Source: Bilophila sp964538355 (GTDB taxonomy: Bacteria; Desulfobacterota; Desulfovibrionia; Desulfovibrionales; Desulfovibrionaceae). From it: a stretch of DNA of 64,000 nt. The position numbers were made by a program, and so were the translations under genes. The stretch covers positions 1-64,000 of the forward strand of contig CAZIFC010000007.1 of NCBI GenBank assembly GCA_964538355.1, given 5' to 3'. The stretch's first letter is position 1, and every line of letters starts with the position of its first letter. Below are positions 12,307-20,315 of this stretch, one piece after another. The notes under the pieces are model-generated. The model saw only the letters and a list, made by a program, of their open reading frames with translations, ran no database searches and was not told the origin of the DNA.

Positions 12307-12935
12307 AGCTGTTGTGCGTGCCCTTGCTGTGCCTTGCGCTGGCCTCTCCCGCGCTGGCGCACAGGGTGAACATCTTTGCCTTTGTGGACGGTGACGCCGT
12401 ACAGGTCGAGTGCGGCTTCAACAGGAGCCAGAAAGTCAAGGGCGGTACGGTCGAGGTGCTGGACGCGGTGACCGGGGCCAAGCTGGCGCAGGGGACAACC
12501 GACGACGGCGGCGTGTTCCGGTTCCCCGTGACCGGGGCAATCCGCGAGGCCGGGCATGATCTGACGATCCGCATCATTGCCGGAGAGGGACACCAGAACG
12601 ACTGGACCGTCTCCGCCGATGAACTGAAGGCGTCGGGCGGAGCGTCCGCCGTGCCGCCTGCTGCCGTGCCCGCGGTTTCGGCAGCGTCCGCCGGGCCGGT
12701 TCCCGCTGCTTCCGCGGCCTCCCCCGCCGCGCCTTCCCTGCCCCCGGCGCAGGGTGTGAGTGCGGCCGAGATAGCGCACATTGTAGATGCCGCACTGGAT
12801 GCCAGGCTTTCCCCCATCAAGCGGATGCTTGCCGAACAGACGGAAGCCGGGCCGACACTGCGGGATATCATCGGCGGCATCGGCTGGATTTTCGGGCTGA
12901 TCGGCGTTGCGGCCTACTTCCGGCGTCGTCCCTGA
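12297..12935 (+). CDS. nikL: NikL-type accessory component of the ECF transporter
   Basis: A 212-residue protein with a cleavable signal (ending ASPALA). The mature start HRVNIFAFVDGD begins with histidine. A beta-sandwich domain follows (about residues 25-105), then an Ala/Pro/Ser linker (about 108-150), an amphipathic helix and one C-terminal membrane anchor ending YFRRRP. NikL replaces the small CbiN subunit in nikKMLQO systems and helps load the S component. ATG 12297 follows AAAGGAG; the longer frame is spurious. It overlaps nikM by 10 bases and nikQ by one base (TGATG). Confidence 0.85.
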   Translation: MRVKLLCVPLLCLALASPALAHRVNIFAFVDGDAVQVECGFNRSQKVKGGTVEVLDAVTGAKLAQGTTDDGGVFRFPVTGAIREAGHDLTIRIIAGEGHQNDWTVSADELKASGGASAVPPAAVPAVSAASAGPVPAASAASPAAPSLPPAQGVSAAEIAHIVDAALDARLSPIKRMLAEQTEAGPTLRDIIGGIGWIFGLIGVAAYFRRRP

Positions 12936-13702
12936 TGTTTGACGAACCGTTTGCCCACGGGCGTTCTCCCGTGCACTCCCTCGACCCTCGGGTCCGCCTG
13001 GCGGCGGCGTTTGCGGGTGCGGTATGCCTTGCCGTGCTGAGAACGCCGCAAGCCGCCGCCCTGGGTTTGGGGCTGGCAGGGCTGCTGCTTGGGCTGAGCA
13101 GGCCCTCGCCGCGCCTCGTGCTCCGCAGGCTTGCCGTGATCAATGCCTTCATCGCCTTTTTGTGGCTGACGGTTCCCTTCACCTCGGGCGGGGAACCGCT
13201 GGCCGTCTGGGGGCCGCTGGCGGTCAGCCGTTCCGGGATGCTGTTGACCCTGCTTGTCACCCTGAAGTCGAATGCCATTGTCCTGCTCTTTCTCGCGCTG
13301 GTGGCGACGATGGATTCCCCGACCATCGGTTACGCGCTGGAGCGGCTGCGCTGTCCTCCCAAGCTGGTGTTTCTGTTCCTCTTCACGTATCGTTATCTGC
13401 ACGTCATTGCCGATGAATGGCACAAGCTGCATGTGGCCGCACGGCTGCGCGGCTTTGTGCCCCGCACGAACCTCCATACCTACCGTGCCATCGCCAACAT
13501 GCTCGGCATGGTGTTCGTGCAGAGTTTCGACCGTTCCGTCAGAGTCTACGAAGCCATGTTGCTGCGCGGCTTTTCCGGCCGTTTCCAGTCGGTGACGGCA
13601 TTCCGGGCCGCACCCCGGGACGCCGTGTTTGCCGTGGCAGCCCTTGCAGGCGCGGCGGGCATCCTCGCCCTTGATCTGTTTCTGGAGTTTTCCCGTGTCT
13701 GA
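12935..13702 (+). CDS. nikQ: ECF transporter T-component (NikQ/CbiQ)
   Basis: A 255-residue inner-membrane scaffold protein that couples ATP hydrolysis by the ATPase to the S component. Hydrophobic segments occupy roughly residues 25-140 and 225-250. Between them lie two coupling helices carrying the family Ala-Arg-Gly signatures, seen as AARLRGF (about 168-174) and AMLLRGFSG (about 207-215). The start ATG overlaps the nikL stop, and its stop overlaps the nikO GTG start, so the genes are tightly coupled. Confidence 0.93.
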   Translation: MFDEPFAHGRSPVHSLDPRVRLAAAFAGAVCLAVLRTPQAAALGLGLAGLLLGLSRPSPRLVLRRLAVINAFIAFLWLTVPFTSGGEPLAVWGPLAVSRSGMLLTLLVTLKSNAIVLLFLALVATMDSPTIGYALERLRCPPKLVFLFLFTYRYLHVIADEWHKLHVAARLRGFVPRTNLHTYRAIANMLGMVFVQSFDRSVRVYEAMLLRGFSGRFQSVTAFRAAPRDAVFAVAALAGAAGILALDLFLEFSRV

Positions 13703-14414
13703 ACCCCTGCTGGAACTGGAACATGTTTCCTTTGTCTATCCCGGAGGCCGAGAGGTCTTCCGTGACCTGCACTTTGCTTTCCGCCCGGATTGCCAGATCG
13801 GGCTGTACGGTCCCAACGGCAGCGGAAAGACCACGTTTTTTCGGCTGATCATGGGGCTGGCCAAACCCGGAACGGGCCGGATTCTGTTTCATGGGCGGCC
13901 TATGGAAACGGAAAGGGATTTCCGGGAACTGCGCTGCCGCATCGGGCTGGTGCTCCAGCATGCCGAGGATCAGCTGTTTTGCCCCACGGTGCTGGAAGAC
14001 GTGGCGTTCGGCCCGCTGAATCTGGGCCTTTCGCAGGAAGAGGCGCGGGAGCGGGCAAGTGCCACCCTGCGGCGTCTGGGCTTGGAAGGGTTTGAGAACC
14101 GCCTGACGCATCGTCTGTCCGGCGGAGAGAAAAAGCTGGTGTCCCTGGCTTCCGTACTGGCGATGGAGCCGGAGGCCCTGCTTCTTGACGAGCCGACCAA
14201 CGGGCTTGATCCAGAGGCCCGGCAGCGCATCATCGGCGTGCTGAAAACCTTGCCCACGGCCCGGATCATCATTTCCCACGATTGGGATTTTCTGGCGGAA
14301 ACGTCCTCCGAATATCTGACGGTGGTGGACAGGCAGCTGACGTCAGCCGCGCCCTCTCAGGCGCACGCGCACACGCATCTTCACCCGCTTGGTTCCCACC
14401 CGCACGCGCACTAG
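13695..14414 (+). CDS. nikO: ECF transporter ATPase (NikO/CbiO) with His-rich tail
   Basis: A 239-residue ABC ATPase. Walker A is GPNGSGKTT, the Q-loop is VLQHAEDQLF, the signature is LSGGEKKLV, Walker B is LLLDEPTNGLD and the switch histidine is in IISHDWDF. I chose GTG 13695, which overlaps the end of nikQ by 8 bases; the sequence before it is the shifted nikQ end. The last 17 residues (AHAHTHLHPLGSHPHAH) contain seven histidines, unlike ordinary CbiO proteins. The tail could bind nickel as a store or sensor; that is inference. It ends the operon before a bidirectional hairpin. Confidence 0.93.
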   Translation: MSEPLLELEHVSFVYPGGREVFRDLHFAFRPDCQIGLYGPNGSGKTTFFRLIMGLAKPGTGRILFHGRPMETERDFRELRCRIGLVLQHAEDQLFCPTVLEDVAFGPLNLGLSQEEARERASATLRRLGLEGFENRLTHRLSGGEKKLVSLASVLAMEPEALLLDEPTNGLDPEARQRIIGVLKTLPTARIIISHDWDFLAETSSEYLTVVDRQLTSAAPSQAHAHTHLHPLGSHPHAH

Positions 14415-14448
14415 AGCCGATAGCCGGCGACGGAACCGAGGGAACGCA

Positions 14449-14482
14449 AAGGCCCCGATCCCTCACAGGGCCGGGGCCTTCT
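14449..14482. terminator. Bidirectional terminator between nikO and assT
   Basis: AAGGCCCC and GGGGCCTT arms enclose a partly paired centre (gatccctcacagggcc). A T-rich stretch follows on the plus strand and A residues precede it. It would serve both convergent genes. Confidence 0.75.
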
Positions 14483-14508
14483 TTCATGGAGATGGCAGGC
14501 AAGGCGCG

Positions 14509-15924
14509 CTATTCGTAGCGTACATTCGGCCCCCGCTTGAATTCGAGCAGCTTCCACCAGTCCGGGCATCCCGCCGCAAGCTTGCCCTGCGGCTTCAGAT
14601 CCTTCCCGGCAAAGGCGGGGAAGTCCTTGCCGTAGCGGTAGGCCCGGTGCACCTGCGTTTCGGGGTTGTTGTCGCGCTTGACGCAATAGGGCTGATCGTT
14701 TGAGGAAATGGGGTTGTTGTACTCCCAGACGATCTGTTTGTCGGGGGTGACTTCAAAAAGATGTCCGTTGTTGGTGGACGTGATGAGCCAGTTGCCGTTG
14801 GGGAGCTTTTGGGCGGCGGACTGGAAATCTGAATAGAAGCTGTTGTGATCGCTGGTTTCGAACTGCCAGACGACCTGATTGGTGGCGGGGTTGATTTCCA
14901 TGACCGTGCTGCGGTTCGCGCTGGGGCGATGCGTGCCGTTGTTGAAAATGGAGAGATTGCCGTTGGCGAGCCACTCCACGTCATGCGAGCCGAAGAGGAT
15001 CTGATCCCCGTCGTCGTGATAGCCGGAAGGAGCCTTGCCTGCACCGTAGGCGGCGGGATTGCCGTAACGCCAGACTATCTTTTTGGTCTTGCGGTCGATG
15101 AGGTAGATTTCCCCGAAGTCGCGGGAATTCACCGCATACTGGTCGGTCTTGGCGTTGTAGCGGATCGAATTCCAGTGCGTCCAGTCGGCACGGGCGAAAT
15201 AGCCCATGTTCAGGGGAAGATGCCAGTTGATGTCGATCTGGTCAGGGCCGGTTCCGATGTTGTCCCACACATGCCATTCCCACGCGGTTTCACCCTTGGG
15301 CGTGATTTCAAGGATGGCGTCGGGCCAGATGCCCTGAAGCGGCTGCCCGTCCGGGCCTTGCCCGGGCATCTTCATACCGTTGCGGCTCAGGGCGGGGTCC
15401 TTGGGATCGCGCCCCTTGGCAAGGGCTTCATCGTAGGTTTTGTTTTCCCAGATCAGGATGGCGGTATTGCCATTGGGCAGGCGGTCAAATCCGTGGTGGG
15501 CGATCTGGCGCGGATTGCTGACCCTGTATTCCCAGATCACCTTGCCATCCCACGAATATTCGCGCAGCAGGCCGTACCAGCCGCCGAAGTTCACCGGGCT
15601 GCCGGGAATCTTTTCGGCGCGCAGGAGGTTCCCGTTCGGCAGCAGTTCCGCATAGAAGGCGGGGTTTTCATGCTTCCATGTGTGCACGACATTGCCTTCC
15701 ATGTCGATGAGGTAGGTCGTCTTGCTGCCGGAATTGGGTTCCGTGCCGACCTTCCATGAAGACACCAGCGGATGGGGCGTAAACAGCGTGTAGCCGTCAT
15801 AGGCCCGTGCCTTGTCGTACGAAAGCAGGCCGAGCGGGCCAGTGATGGCTTCGTAGGCTCCTGCGGGAACCGCCATCAGGGCCAGGGAAAGCAGGGCTGC
15901 GGCAACGGAAAGGGTTTTGAACAT
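14509..15924 (-). CDS. Exported arylsulfotransferase (ASST family)
   Basis: A 471-residue protein with a cleavable signal peptide (residues 1-23, ending MAVPAGA), so it acts in the periplasm. The body is a beta-propeller of repeated strands such as GNVVHTWKH, GKVIWEYRV, GETAWEWHVW, KKIVWRYGN, NQVVWQFET and KQIVWEYNN, with LPNGNxL turns between them. This is the arylsulfotransferase (ASST-like) fold. Such enzymes move a sulfo group from one aryl sulfate to another phenol through a catalytic histidine, without PAPS; a candidate is the histidine in GSHDVEWL. AAGGAG precedes the ATG. It lies 64 bases after the DASS transporter on the same strand, so the two probably form an operon. The actual sulfate ester is unknown. 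Confidence 0.85.
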   Translation of the reverse strand: MFKTLSVAAALLSLALMAVPAGAYEAITGPLGLLSYDKARAYDGYTLFTPHPLVSSWKVGTEPNSGSKTTYLIDMEGNVVHTWKHENPAFYAELLPNGNLLRAEKIPGSPVNFGGWYGLLREYSWDGKVIWEYRVSNPRQIAHHGFDRLPNGNTAILIWENKTYDEALAKGRDPKDPALSRNGMKMPGQGPDGQPLQGIWPDAILEITPKGETAWEWHVWDNIGTGPDQIDINWHLPLNMGYFARADWTHWNSIRYNAKTDQYAVNSRDFGEIYLIDRKTKKIVWRYGNPAAYGAGKAPSGYHDDGDQILFGSHDVEWLANGNLSIFNNGTHRPSANRSTVMEINPATNQVVWQFETSDHNSFYSDFQSAAQKLPNGNWLITSTNNGHLFEVTPDKQIVWEYNNPISSNDQPYCVKRDNNPETQVHRAYRYGKDFPAFAGKDLKPQGKLAAGCPDWWKLLEFKRGPNVRYE

Positions 15925-15988
15925 GGGAAGCTCCTTTTCGGCTCGCCAGGGCGGGCGGGCCGGTTGTATGCGGGGAGGAGATCAGACG

Positions 15989-17392
15989 TTACAGAACCAT
16001 TTTCCAGTAGGGGATGGCGATGAAGAAGACGAATGCGGCGGTCAGGACCATGCGGATGGCAAGCACCTTCACCATATCCTTGAAGAGCATGTAGCCGGAG
16101 CTGAAGAAGTAGAGGAGCACCGCGTATTCATACGGGAAGATGTAGTTGTCGAGTCCGTATTGGAACGCATAGAACAGGGTGCGGGGGTCCATGTTCATCT
16201 GCATCCCGAGTTCGGTTATGGGCGAGCTCATGGTCGTGGTTGCGGCGAGCGGGGTCAGCAGGAAGTTTGCCAGCGCGCCGAGCACATAGGAAGCCAGCCC
16301 CGCCGTGGAGGTGGTCATGCCGTGCAGGTAGGGCAGGGTTCCGTCGGCGATCCACGCGGTGACCTTGAGGTATCCGCCCGCGCTGCCGATGGTCATGCAG
16401 CCCATGATGAAGAACAGCGGCGCAAAGTTGATCTTGCTGAACGTGGCACCGTCGAGGAGCCGGACGCCGGGCAGGAAGGCCACAAAAGTCACCCCGAGGA
16501 GAACCAGCCCCGCGGCGACGCCGTGCAGCTTGTCGGTAGCGAGCAGAATAAGGGTAAGCAGCATGAGCAGGGCGGCCCGCTTCTGTTCGGGAGTGACCGG
16601 GCCAAGCTCCTGATACTTGATTTGCAGGGTGGCGTGGAGGGTCTGGCGGTCCACCTTCGAGGGCAGGACGAGCATGACGAGGCCCACGGACATGGCGGTA
16701 TACAGCATGCCGGGGATGAAATTGTGCACGGCGAATTCCATCCAGCTGGTTGTCACGCCGGAAACCCGCTGCACAAGCTCCATGCCAAGCACAATGTCGG
16801 CCCCGCCGGTCAGGTAGCACAGCTTGGTCGAGGCAACGGCGAGGCAGCAGGTGAGAATGACGGCAGTGGCTTCGCGGCTCTTGGCCTTGAAGTCCAGCGC
16901 GTCACACAGGCTGATGCCGATGGCGCAGAAGATTGCCGCCTTGCCCGTGACGGCCGGAACAAGCGGGGCCACGATGGAGACGGCACAGGTGATGCCGATG
17001 AGGGTTCCGGTGAAGCTGCCGCCCATCAGCCGTACGCAGGTCAGGCCGATGCGCTTCCCGAGGCCTGTTTCCTGAAGGATCTTGCCGAGTGCGAAGCCGC
17101 CGATGACAATGAGGGGAACCTCAGAGAGCCACGGCGCGTAGACAACCTGCTGCTTCACACCGCAAAAGACGATGTAGAAGACGGGAAGGATAAGGCCTAC
17201 GGCAATTTCGTTCATGACGTCCGTAGCCCAGATGGAGATGGCCCAAGCGGTAAGGGCAAGGAAAAGGGCCATCTGGTGGGTGACGACTTGTCCGTCTACG
17301 GGCATCATCCAATAGACGAAAACCGGAATAACAAACGTGATGATCCATTTTAACGCAAGCGTCTTGTGCTTTCCCATGTCCATCAGAGTCAT
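15989..17392 (-). CDS. DASS/SLC13-family anion transporter
   Basis: A 467-residue inner-membrane protein with about 11-12 hydrophobic segments. It resembles the divalent anion:Na+ symporters, which carry sulfate, dicarboxylates or related organic anions. Family-like features are the paired hairpin loops seen as VAPLVPAVTGKAAIF and PLAATTTMSSPI and the long central loop after VLPSKVDRQTL. The ATG follows GGAGGAG. Its place directly upstream of the exported arylsulfotransferase suggests import of sulfate or of a desulfonated or sulfonated aromatic product; this is inference. Transcription starts from the divergent control region shared with the Crp/Fnr gene. Confidence 0.8.
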   Translation of the reverse strand: MTLMDMGKHKTLALKWIITFVIPVFVYWMMPVDGQVVTHQMALFLALTAWAISIWATDVMNEIAVGLILPVFYIVFCGVKQQVVYAPWLSEVPLIVIGGFALGKILQETGLGKRIGLTCVRLMGGSFTGTLIGITCAVSIVAPLVPAVTGKAAIFCAIGISLCDALDFKAKSREATAVILTCCLAVASTKLCYLTGGADIVLGMELVQRVSGVTTSWMEFAVHNFIPGMLYTAMSVGLVMLVLPSKVDRQTLHATLQIKYQELGPVTPEQKRAALLMLLTLILLATDKLHGVAAGLVLLGVTFVAFLPGVRLLDGATFSKINFAPLFFIMGCMTIGSAGGYLKVTAWIADGTLPYLHGMTTSTAGLASYVLGALANFLLTPLAATTTMSSPITELGMQMNMDPRTLFYAFQYGLDNYIFPYEYAVLLYFFSSGYMLFKDMVKVLAIRMVLTAAFVFFIAIPYWKMVL

Positions 17393-17432
17393 TTTTTTCT
17401 CCTCCAGAGAGTGGTGCTCGGAACGTGAACAC

Positions 17433-17476
17433 AGTGTAAGCGTCTTCCGCAGGGGAATGATGTAACCGTTGCTACA
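17433..17476 (-). promoter_or_regulatory. Crp/Fnr-type operator and -10 of the DASS-assT operon
   Basis: The near-palindrome TGTAACCGTTGCTACA (17461-17476, plus strand) fits TGTARC-N4-GYTACA. On the minus strand a -10-like TACACT (17438-17433) lies 30 bases from the palindrome centre, so the site is centred near -42, the class II activation position of Crp/Fnr proteins. The Crp/Fnr gene is the divergent neighbour. Confidence 0.55.
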
Positions 17477-17657
17477 TTTTTCCCAAGGAACGTTTTTTTT
17501 GTGGAAGAAAACACAAAGAGCTTAACCTCTGGATTTGCAAGGATTGCCCGGAACAGGGAAGTGGTGTATCAAAACGCTATTGATAGCGTTTGTAAAAAAA
17601 GCTGTCTCGTTCCCCGAAAAAGGCTGTCAAAAGAGGCTTTTTGCACAAGGAGTTCCT

Positions 17658-18344
17658 GTGAACACGGATGATGCGAAGCTTATCGAATTTACGCACATAC
17701 CACCGGAAGCGGGCGTATGGCGGCAAGTGCTCCACCTTGGAACCCGGCTGCACTTTCGCAAGGGCGAGGAAGTGATGCACGGAGGCGCGAAGGGGGAATA
17801 CCTTTATTACGTCCATCAGGGGGAGGTGCGGCTGATGCGTTCGACGCTGGACGGGCGGGAAAAGATCCTGATGTCCATGCGCTCGGGGAGCATTACGGGC
17901 GAGACGCCTTTTTTTGACGAAGTCCCCGCCCGCAGCAGTATTGTCGCGGGAACGGATTGCGTTGTCTATGCCTTCTCCCATGACTGTGTAATGCATGAAA
18001 TTGTTCCTTGCTACCCAGAGCTGACGCTGGCTCTGCTGCATTCGCTGGCATCCAAGGTCAGGGTTTTGTGCAACCAGTCGGTGAGCCTCAGCCTTGAAGA
18101 GCTGCCTGCGCGCATCTGCCGGTTTCTGCACCTTCGGATGCGGAACAGCGGGCAGGGCGATCCCGATCCCCGTATCCTGCCGGGGCTGAATCAGCAGGAG
18201 CTGGCGAATCTGCTCGGCGTGCACCGGGTTACACTCAACAAGACCCTGCGGGAACTGGAGCGGGAGGGAGTCCTCGGCCCCTACTCGCGAGATGAGGTCT
18301 ATGTTGTGGATATGGAGCGTTTTCGGGAACTTGCCTTGAAATAG
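17658..18344 (+). CDS. Crp/Fnr-family transcription regulator
   Basis: A 228-residue DNA-binding protein. The N-terminal cyclic-nucleotide-like beta-barrel (about 15-125) includes GEYLYYVHQGEVRLM and GSITGETPFFDE. A long dimer helix follows, then a winged helix (about 165-225) with QQELANLLGVHRVTLNKTLREL, where the last stretch is the recognition helix. No cysteine cluster of the FNR type is visible, so an Fe-S sensor is unlikely; the ligand is unknown. GTG 17658 follows AAGGAG and gives normal family length. It sits between the DASS-assT operon and the second sulfotransferase gene. Both have matching palindromes, so it is the likely regulator of the locus. Confidence 0.88.
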   Translation: MNTDDAKLIEFTHIPPEAGVWRQVLHLGTRLHFRKGEEVMHGGAKGEYLYYVHQGEVRLMRSTLDGREKILMSMRSGSITGETPFFDEVPARSSIVAGTDCVVYAFSHDCVMHEIVPCYPELTLALLHSLASKVRVLCNQSVSLSLEELPARICRFLHLRMRNSGQGDPDPRILPGLNQQELANLLGVHRVTLNKTLRELEREGVLGPYSRDEVYVVDMERFRELALK

Positions 18345-18445
18345 ATGCCGAAAACACTGGCAACATGCTGGATTGTTGGATGTTTTTGCCTTCGGCCCCG
18401 TTTTTTCCGGGGAGGCGGAAAGAAAAGGGAACTTTTTGCGCCAAA

Positions 18446-18488
18446 TGTAACAAAGGCAACAGTTCGGGAAGCCGCTTCGGGATAGTGT
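18446..18488 (+). promoter_or_regulatory. Crp/Fnr-type operator and -10 of second ASST gene
   Basis: TGTAACAAAGGCAACA (18446-18461) matches the operator upstream of the DASS-assT operon in 12 of 16 positions, the outer arms being nearly the same. A -10-like TAGTGT (18483-18488) starts 29 bases after the centre, again giving a class II position near -41.5. The leader to the ATG is about 48 bases. Confidence 0.55.
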
Positions 18489-18541
18489 CGGCCCATAGAG
18501 AGAAACGCTCTCCTCAAGACAACACTATCAAGGAGCATGTC

Positions 18542-19993
18542 ATGGGCCACCCGACAATCTATCCCACCGGCGTCACTGTTTACGATCCCGAAAAGTGCTG
18601 GAACGGACTCACCATTTTTCAGGCGCAGGAAGTCGGCGCAGTCCTCATGGACATGAACGGCCGTGAAGTGAACGTCTGGAAGGGTGTGCATGGTATGCCC
18701 AACAAGATCCTTCCCGGCGGCTATCTGGTGACCAGCCGGGGGCGGCGCAGCGGCAAGTTCAGCGTACAGGACGGGCTTGATGTCGTTCAGGTGGATTGGG
18801 ATGGCAACGTTGTCTGGACATTCGACCGCAACGAATTCATTGAAGATCCCGGCTTCCCCGGTCGCTGGATGGCCCGCTACCACCACGATTTCCAGCGGGA
18901 AGGCAGCACCACCGGCTATTATGCCCCGGGCATGGAGCCGAAGGCCCTTTCCGGCAACACGCTGGTGCTCGCGCACCGCAACGCCCGCAATCCCAAAATT
19001 TCCGACAAGCAGCTCCTTGACGACGTGATTCTTGAAGTCGATTGGGACGGCGATATCGTATGGGAATGGAACTGCCACGAGCATTTTGACGAAATGGGCT
19101 TCCGCGAAGGCCCCAAGAATACCCTGGCCCGCAATCCCAACTATCGCCCCACGCAGCCCGAAGGAATGGGCGACTGGATGCATATCAACTCCATGTCCGT
19201 GCTTGGCCCCAACAAGTGGTATGACGCGGGCGACGAGCGTTTCCATCCCGACAACATCATCGTGGACGGCCGCGAAGCCAACATCATTTTCATCATCTCC
19301 AAGGCGACCGGAAAGATTGTCTGGAAACTCGGCCCGGATTACGACAACTCGCCGGAGGCCAAGGCCATCGGCTGGATCATCGGGCAGCACCACGCGCACA
19401 TGATTCCGCACACCCTGCCCGGGGGCGGGAATATCCTCATCTTCGACAACGGCGGATGGGGTGGATACGACGTGCCGAATCCCGGAGCTCCTACCGGGGT
19501 GAAGGCTGCGCTGCGCGACTACTCCCGGGTACTGGAAATCGATCCGGTGGCCATGAAGATCGTGTGGCAGTACACGCCGACGGAAGCGGGATTCCTCGCT
19601 CCGATGGACAGCAACCGATTCTACAGCCCCTTCATCAGCGGCATGCAGCGTCTGCCCAACGGCAATACGCTGATTACCGAAGGCTCCAACGGACGCGTTT
19701 TTGAAGTGACTCCCGACCACAAGATCGTCTGGGAATTCGTTTCTCCCTATAAGGGCAAGTTTGTTCCCATGAACATGACGTACCGGGCCTACCGGGTTCC
19801 CTACGAGTGGGTTCCGCAGGTCGCCAAGCCCGTTGAAACTCCCATCGCGCCGCTGGATGTGGCTTCGTTCCGCGTGCCCGGTGCGGCGGCCCTCGGCGAT
19901 CGGGACAAGGAAGTGAGCGTTGCAGGCTGCGTGCCCTACGAGGGCAGCAACGCCCTGTGCGTGGCTTCCGTGGATGATCCCGAAGACAAGTAG
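18542..19993 (+). CDS. Cytosolic arylsulfotransferase-like protein
   Basis: A 483-residue protein of the ASST beta-propeller family without any signal peptide, so cytoplasmic. Repeats include GNVVWTFDRN, GDIVWEWNCHE, GKIVWKLGPD, MKIVWQYTPT and HKIVWEFVS, with LPNGNTL turns. Histidine-rich words that could hold the catalytic histidine are IGQHHAHMIPHTLPGG and MHINSMSV. The C-terminal about 60 residues extend past the propeller and contain two cysteines. ATG 18542 follows AAGGAG; the upstream frame lacks one. The gene differs clearly from the exported paralogue at 14509-15924. The pair could act on both sides of the membrane, but the substrate is unknown. It is followed by a strong terminator. 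Confidence 0.8.
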   Translation: MGHPTIYPTGVTVYDPEKCWNGLTIFQAQEVGAVLMDMNGREVNVWKGVHGMPNKILPGGYLVTSRGRRSGKFSVQDGLDVVQVDWDGNVVWTFDRNEFIEDPGFPGRWMARYHHDFQREGSTTGYYAPGMEPKALSGNTLVLAHRNARNPKISDKQLLDDVILEVDWDGDIVWEWNCHEHFDEMGFREGPKNTLARNPNYRPTQPEGMGDWMHINSMSVLGPNKWYDAGDERFHPDNIIVDGREANIIFIISKATGKIVWKLGPDYDNSPEAKAIGWIIGQHHAHMIPHTLPGGGNILIFDNGGWGGYDVPNPGAPTGVKAALRDYSRVLEIDPVAMKIVWQYTPTEAGFLAPMDSNRFYSPFISGMQRLPNGNTLITEGSNGRVFEVTPDHKIVWEFVSPYKGKFVPMNMTYRAYRVPYEWVPQVAKPVETPIAPLDVASFRVPGAAALGDRDKEVSVAGCVPYEGSNALCVASVDDPEDK

Positions 19994-20020
19994 ACGCTTC
20001 CTCCACGCTCTCCGCAAGAA

Positions 20021-20058
20021 GGGCCGTCCTCCGTTGGTGGGGGACGGCCCTTTTTTTT
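20021..20058 (+). terminator. Rho-independent terminator
   Basis: Stem GGGCCGTCC (20021-20029) with GGACGGCCC (20042-20050), followed by eight T. The remainder of the 320-base gap up to rnr (20059-20315) holds no gene that I can support; it is pyrimidine-rich near 20260-20310. Confidence 0.92.
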
Positions 20059-20315
20059 GCGGCTTTAATCCGCTATCCTGCCTGATATTCTCAATCCCTC
20101 CACTTGCCTCCGGTACTGTTCTGCGTCATAGCTGGAACAGTCTTTTTCCATCCCCGTTTTTTCGGACAAGCCGGGCGTTCCGATCCCGCACCGTATTCAT
20201 GCCACATGGAAAGTCTGCTCGGGAGCAGGGGGCGGGGCGTTGCGATGAAGCCCGGCCGCTTCTCTCCCAAGCCGTTTTCTCGTTCTTTTCCTTCTCTTTT
20301 TACAAAGGTTTTTTT

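Noticed and set aside
15917..17353. 478-residue plus-strand frame opposite the DASS transporter
   Set aside because: Composition is His/Gly/Glu-rich without a family; the minus strand encodes a clear membrane transporter with ribosome binding site.
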